Shown here piece after piece: positions 62,108-64,000 of a stretch of 64,000 nt of DNA. Position 1 is the stretch's first letter. The number at the start of each line of letters is the position of its first letter. The position numbers and the translations under genes were made by a program. Source of the stretch: Mesostigma viride (Eukaryota > Streptophyta > Mesostigmatophyceae > Mesostigmatales > Mesostigmataceae); assembly GCA_009746045.1 (NCBI GenBank), contig RPFO01000134.1, positions 67,501 to 131,500 of the forward strand, given 5' to 3'. The notes under the pieces are model-generated. The model did not search any database, was not told the origin of the DNA, and saw nothing but the letters and a program-made list of their open reading frames with translations.

Positions 62108-63128
62108 TCACTGTCGAATACGCCCTGTCCTGGGCCGTCTAGTTTCCCTGCTGCGCCTGCTGCGCCTGCTGGGGACGAACCCAGCGCATACTCCGACCGG
62201 AGGCCTCCTAATGGGCCCGGCCCTACCCTCGTCGGCAGTGGCATCGTTCTTCTTGTCCGGCTGCCTGCCGGACTTGCAAAACCTGGCCTTGTGGCCTGGC
62301 TTGTGGCACTTGCCACACAAATTGGTCGACAGAGGAAAATTCTTGTTGGCATTGCAGCTGTCACGGTTGTTACCAGTGCCCTGGCACCTCGGGCACTTCT
62401 CGCGTCTGTCGCCCTCCCCAAAAACAGCACTGATGCTTGCTGTTCCCGCGGGCTTGGTGGCAGATCCCCTTCCCGCCAATTCCTGTGCCGCGCCACCGAG
62501 GGCGAAGGCCTCCCGGATGGCAGTAAAGCTGGCAGTCCTGCTTTCCAGCTTTTCCTTTGTCAGGACGGGTGCCAGGCCTTGGATACTGCTGTCAGTAATC
62601 ACACCACTGGCGAGGGCTTTGCCCAGGAAAAGCACGACGCTGAAATCATCTGGAAAAGTCAACGTAGTGTCTTAATTCCAGCATCCTCTTGAATGCCAGT
62701 GTCGCCTGGACCGGTTCGCCCGACACCTCAAAAGTGAGGATCCGCATGATATCTTTGATCGACTTGAGCAGGCCCTCGGGCACCAGGAGTTCCTTCAAAC
62801 GGCTGTAAAAGTCCGCCCACTCCGTCTTCTTCTCGTGGGCAATCCGGATCAAATCACCGACGGCCGGCATTCCCGACGAGCCGTGTCCACTGAATCGCAA
62901 TGTAGCAACGTGGTCGTTGTCCAGGAAACTCACTGTCTTCGCGTACCAGTACCCCAGGCCGTCGTAGTACTCCTTCTTCTCCGGGTCCTTGCTGCCGGGT
63001 GGCAGCGGCTTGGGCAGCAAACGCATTGCCAATTCGTGCTGCATTAATTTGTTCATTTCCTTCTTGTCCTGTCCAGTCAGGACAATGGCGTCAGTCTCAG
63101 CGCTTGCCGCAGCACGGCTACGAGCCAT
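62108..63128 (-). pseudogene. Copia-like Gag with zinc knuckle
   Basis: Starts MARSRAAASAETDAIVLTGQ, 28 bp inside the 5' LTR. Helical capsid-like sequence follows (KKEMNKLMQHELAMRLLP, YWYAKTVSFLDNDHVATLRF, TLAFKRMLELRHYVDF). A one-base change in a T4 run (about 62652-62656) shifts the frame to PDDFSVVLFLGKALASG. The nucleocapsid part has CPRCQGTGNNRDSC and CGKCHKPGHKARFC, the latter a C-x2-C-x4-H-x4-C knuckle. No protease is recognisable between this and the integrase. Confidence 0.8.
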
Positions 63129-63156
63129 GGTAAAATTAATGACTGATAAGAGTACG

Positions 63157-63611
63157 AGTTGAGAATGACTTTGGAATTGTTTGGTTGCAATGGCTGCGGC
63201 TCGTTGGCCGCGGTTTATTGCTTTAATTTATACATTTACAGCGTCAACCTTCTAGAGATGCCTAGAAACCTTATCCTGCACTGTCGTTACAAGTATGGCA
63301 ATGCAGTATGCGTTGTGCACATGGAACCTTCTAGACACCAGACGCCAAACTTAAGTCTGCCATGGTTACAGTAATAATATCTTAACAACCCGTGGCAAGA
63401 CTGCAACCATTGTGGCAACCATTGTGCCCAGCGACATGAGTCGCACCGGATTATAATTGTCCGCATCCAGGTAATCAACATCACGTGCGGCAAACTGATA
63501 TATTGCATAACAGAAAACCGGGACAGAATACTGCATACGTTTATTTCAATGTGTCGTTCCGACAGTATTTTTCCGAGCCCTGCCCAGCATCATTTGTAAT
63601 GCTTTACAACT
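63157..63611 (-). repeat. 5' LTR of the Copia-like element
   Basis: 455 bp, AGTTG...CAACT ends; the partner of 35341-35788. CCGAC follows directly at 63612-63616. Confidence 0.9.
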
Positions 63612-63616
63612 CCGAC

Positions 63617-64000
63617 TGGCCACCTGAAGCAGAAGAGGCGGTGACTGACGGGGGTTACACCGGCGTATACGGCATGTCCTGAGGCGCGTCACCCACAGAA
63701 GAGCCGTAGGCAGGAGTGTCCTCCGACGACTGGTCCGCCAGCTCCATAAATTTGACGGCCCGCAGAAGGTCACACGAGTCATCATCTAGTTCGGCGTCCC
63801 CCTCAGCCGGAAGCCACGGGAGAATATCCCTGAGGCGGGCGCGCTCCAGTAGGGTAGAAAGGTAAGAGAAAACCCTGGGGCCCTGAAGTACAGCAACGAT
63901 CTGGCCCAAGGCGGGGCAACGGGGCCCACACCCGAGGACGCAGAGCCCAGCATCGTCGAAGCTGTGTACGGCCAAGTGCTGGCCCTGAGGATCCGGACCA
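63617..64000 (-). pseudogene. Unrecognised Gag-like coding region, upstream part
   Basis: The minus strand is open from the window edge: VFSYLSTLLERARLRDILPW, LPAEGDAELDDDSCDLLRAV and KFMELADQSSEDTPAYGSS, then a TAA stop and, still in the same frame, PPSVTASSASGGQS up to the Copia insertion. Across the CCGAC site this frame continues directly as APSPFPSSPASSRRV at 35335. The family is not recognised. It could be Gag of a TR-GAG-type element or a host gene. Confidence 0.4.

Larger units (their letters stand above)
35341..63611 (-). mobile_element. Copia-like LTR retrotransposon split by nested insertions
   Basis: Two direct repeats of about 450 bp (35341-35788, 63157-63611) bound the element. 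The 5-bp duplication CCGAC occurs at 35336-35340 and 63612-63616. On the minus strand the order is 5' LTR, gag, integrase, linker, Copia-type RT, RNase H, 3' LTR, which is the Copia (Pseudoviridae) order. Removing the piggyBac (3.3 kb), Gypsy-like (15.7 kb) and inverted-repeat (1.7 kb) inserts leaves 7.5 kb. Also removing the suspected insert 36069-37808 leaves about 5.8 kb, a normal Copia length. Its genes carry several frameshifts, so it is dead. Confidence 0.88.

Overview
The window is nuclear DNA of a eukaryote with GT-AG introns. GC-rich exons, introns packed with mini- and microsatellites, TGTAA poly(A)-type signals and a mix of L1-like, Copia-like, Gypsy-like and piggyBac elements suggest a green alga (chlorophyte or prasinophyte). 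That is inference; another repeat-rich protist cannot be excluded. No rRNA, complete tRNA or organellar gene is visible.

Left edge (1-2074, + strand): the decayed 3' end of an L1-like LINE.

Host gene (2572-32215, + strand): one giant receptor-like gene that I could assemble exon by exon from splice sites and phases. Thirteen exons join into about 2,209 residues. In order they give a signal peptide, three beta-sandwich-like modules each followed by a Cys-rich/EGF-like unit, a type-1 periplasmic-binding (ANF-receptor-like) ligand-binding region, a coiled coil, an IPT/TIG domain, a last EGF-like unit, one transmembrane helix and a 60-residue tail with no kinase or cyclase domain. Two exons each need one extra C in a C-run to stay open. 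Nearly every intron carries a tandem array (units of 3 to 64 bp), the largest being a 5.4-kb array of a 32-bp unit. One 64-bp array contains copies of an exon end plus its splice donor.

Right half (about 32.9-64 kb): a nest of mobile elements. An unrecognised minus-strand, Gag-like coding region is split by a Copia-like LTR element (35341-63611, target duplication CCGAC). That element was itself hit by a piggyBac element with an intact transposase (38456-41782, TTAA), by a 15.7-kb Gypsy-like LTR element with near-identical LTRs (42799-58485, ACGGG), by a non-coding element with 443-bp inverted repeats (59432-61128, CCTTG), and probably by a fourth insert bounded by GTCCTAAATTTAGGAC palindromes. 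The Gypsy-like element contains a 5'-truncated LINE with a restriction-like endonuclease domain (13-bp duplication) and a mirrored set of TGTCGCG...CGCGACA elements. After removing the inserts the Copia copy is about 5.8 kb, a normal size.

LTR differences agree with the nesting order: the outer Copia LTRs differ more than the inner Gypsy-like LTRs. The only mobile-element protein here that looks intact is the piggyBac transposase.
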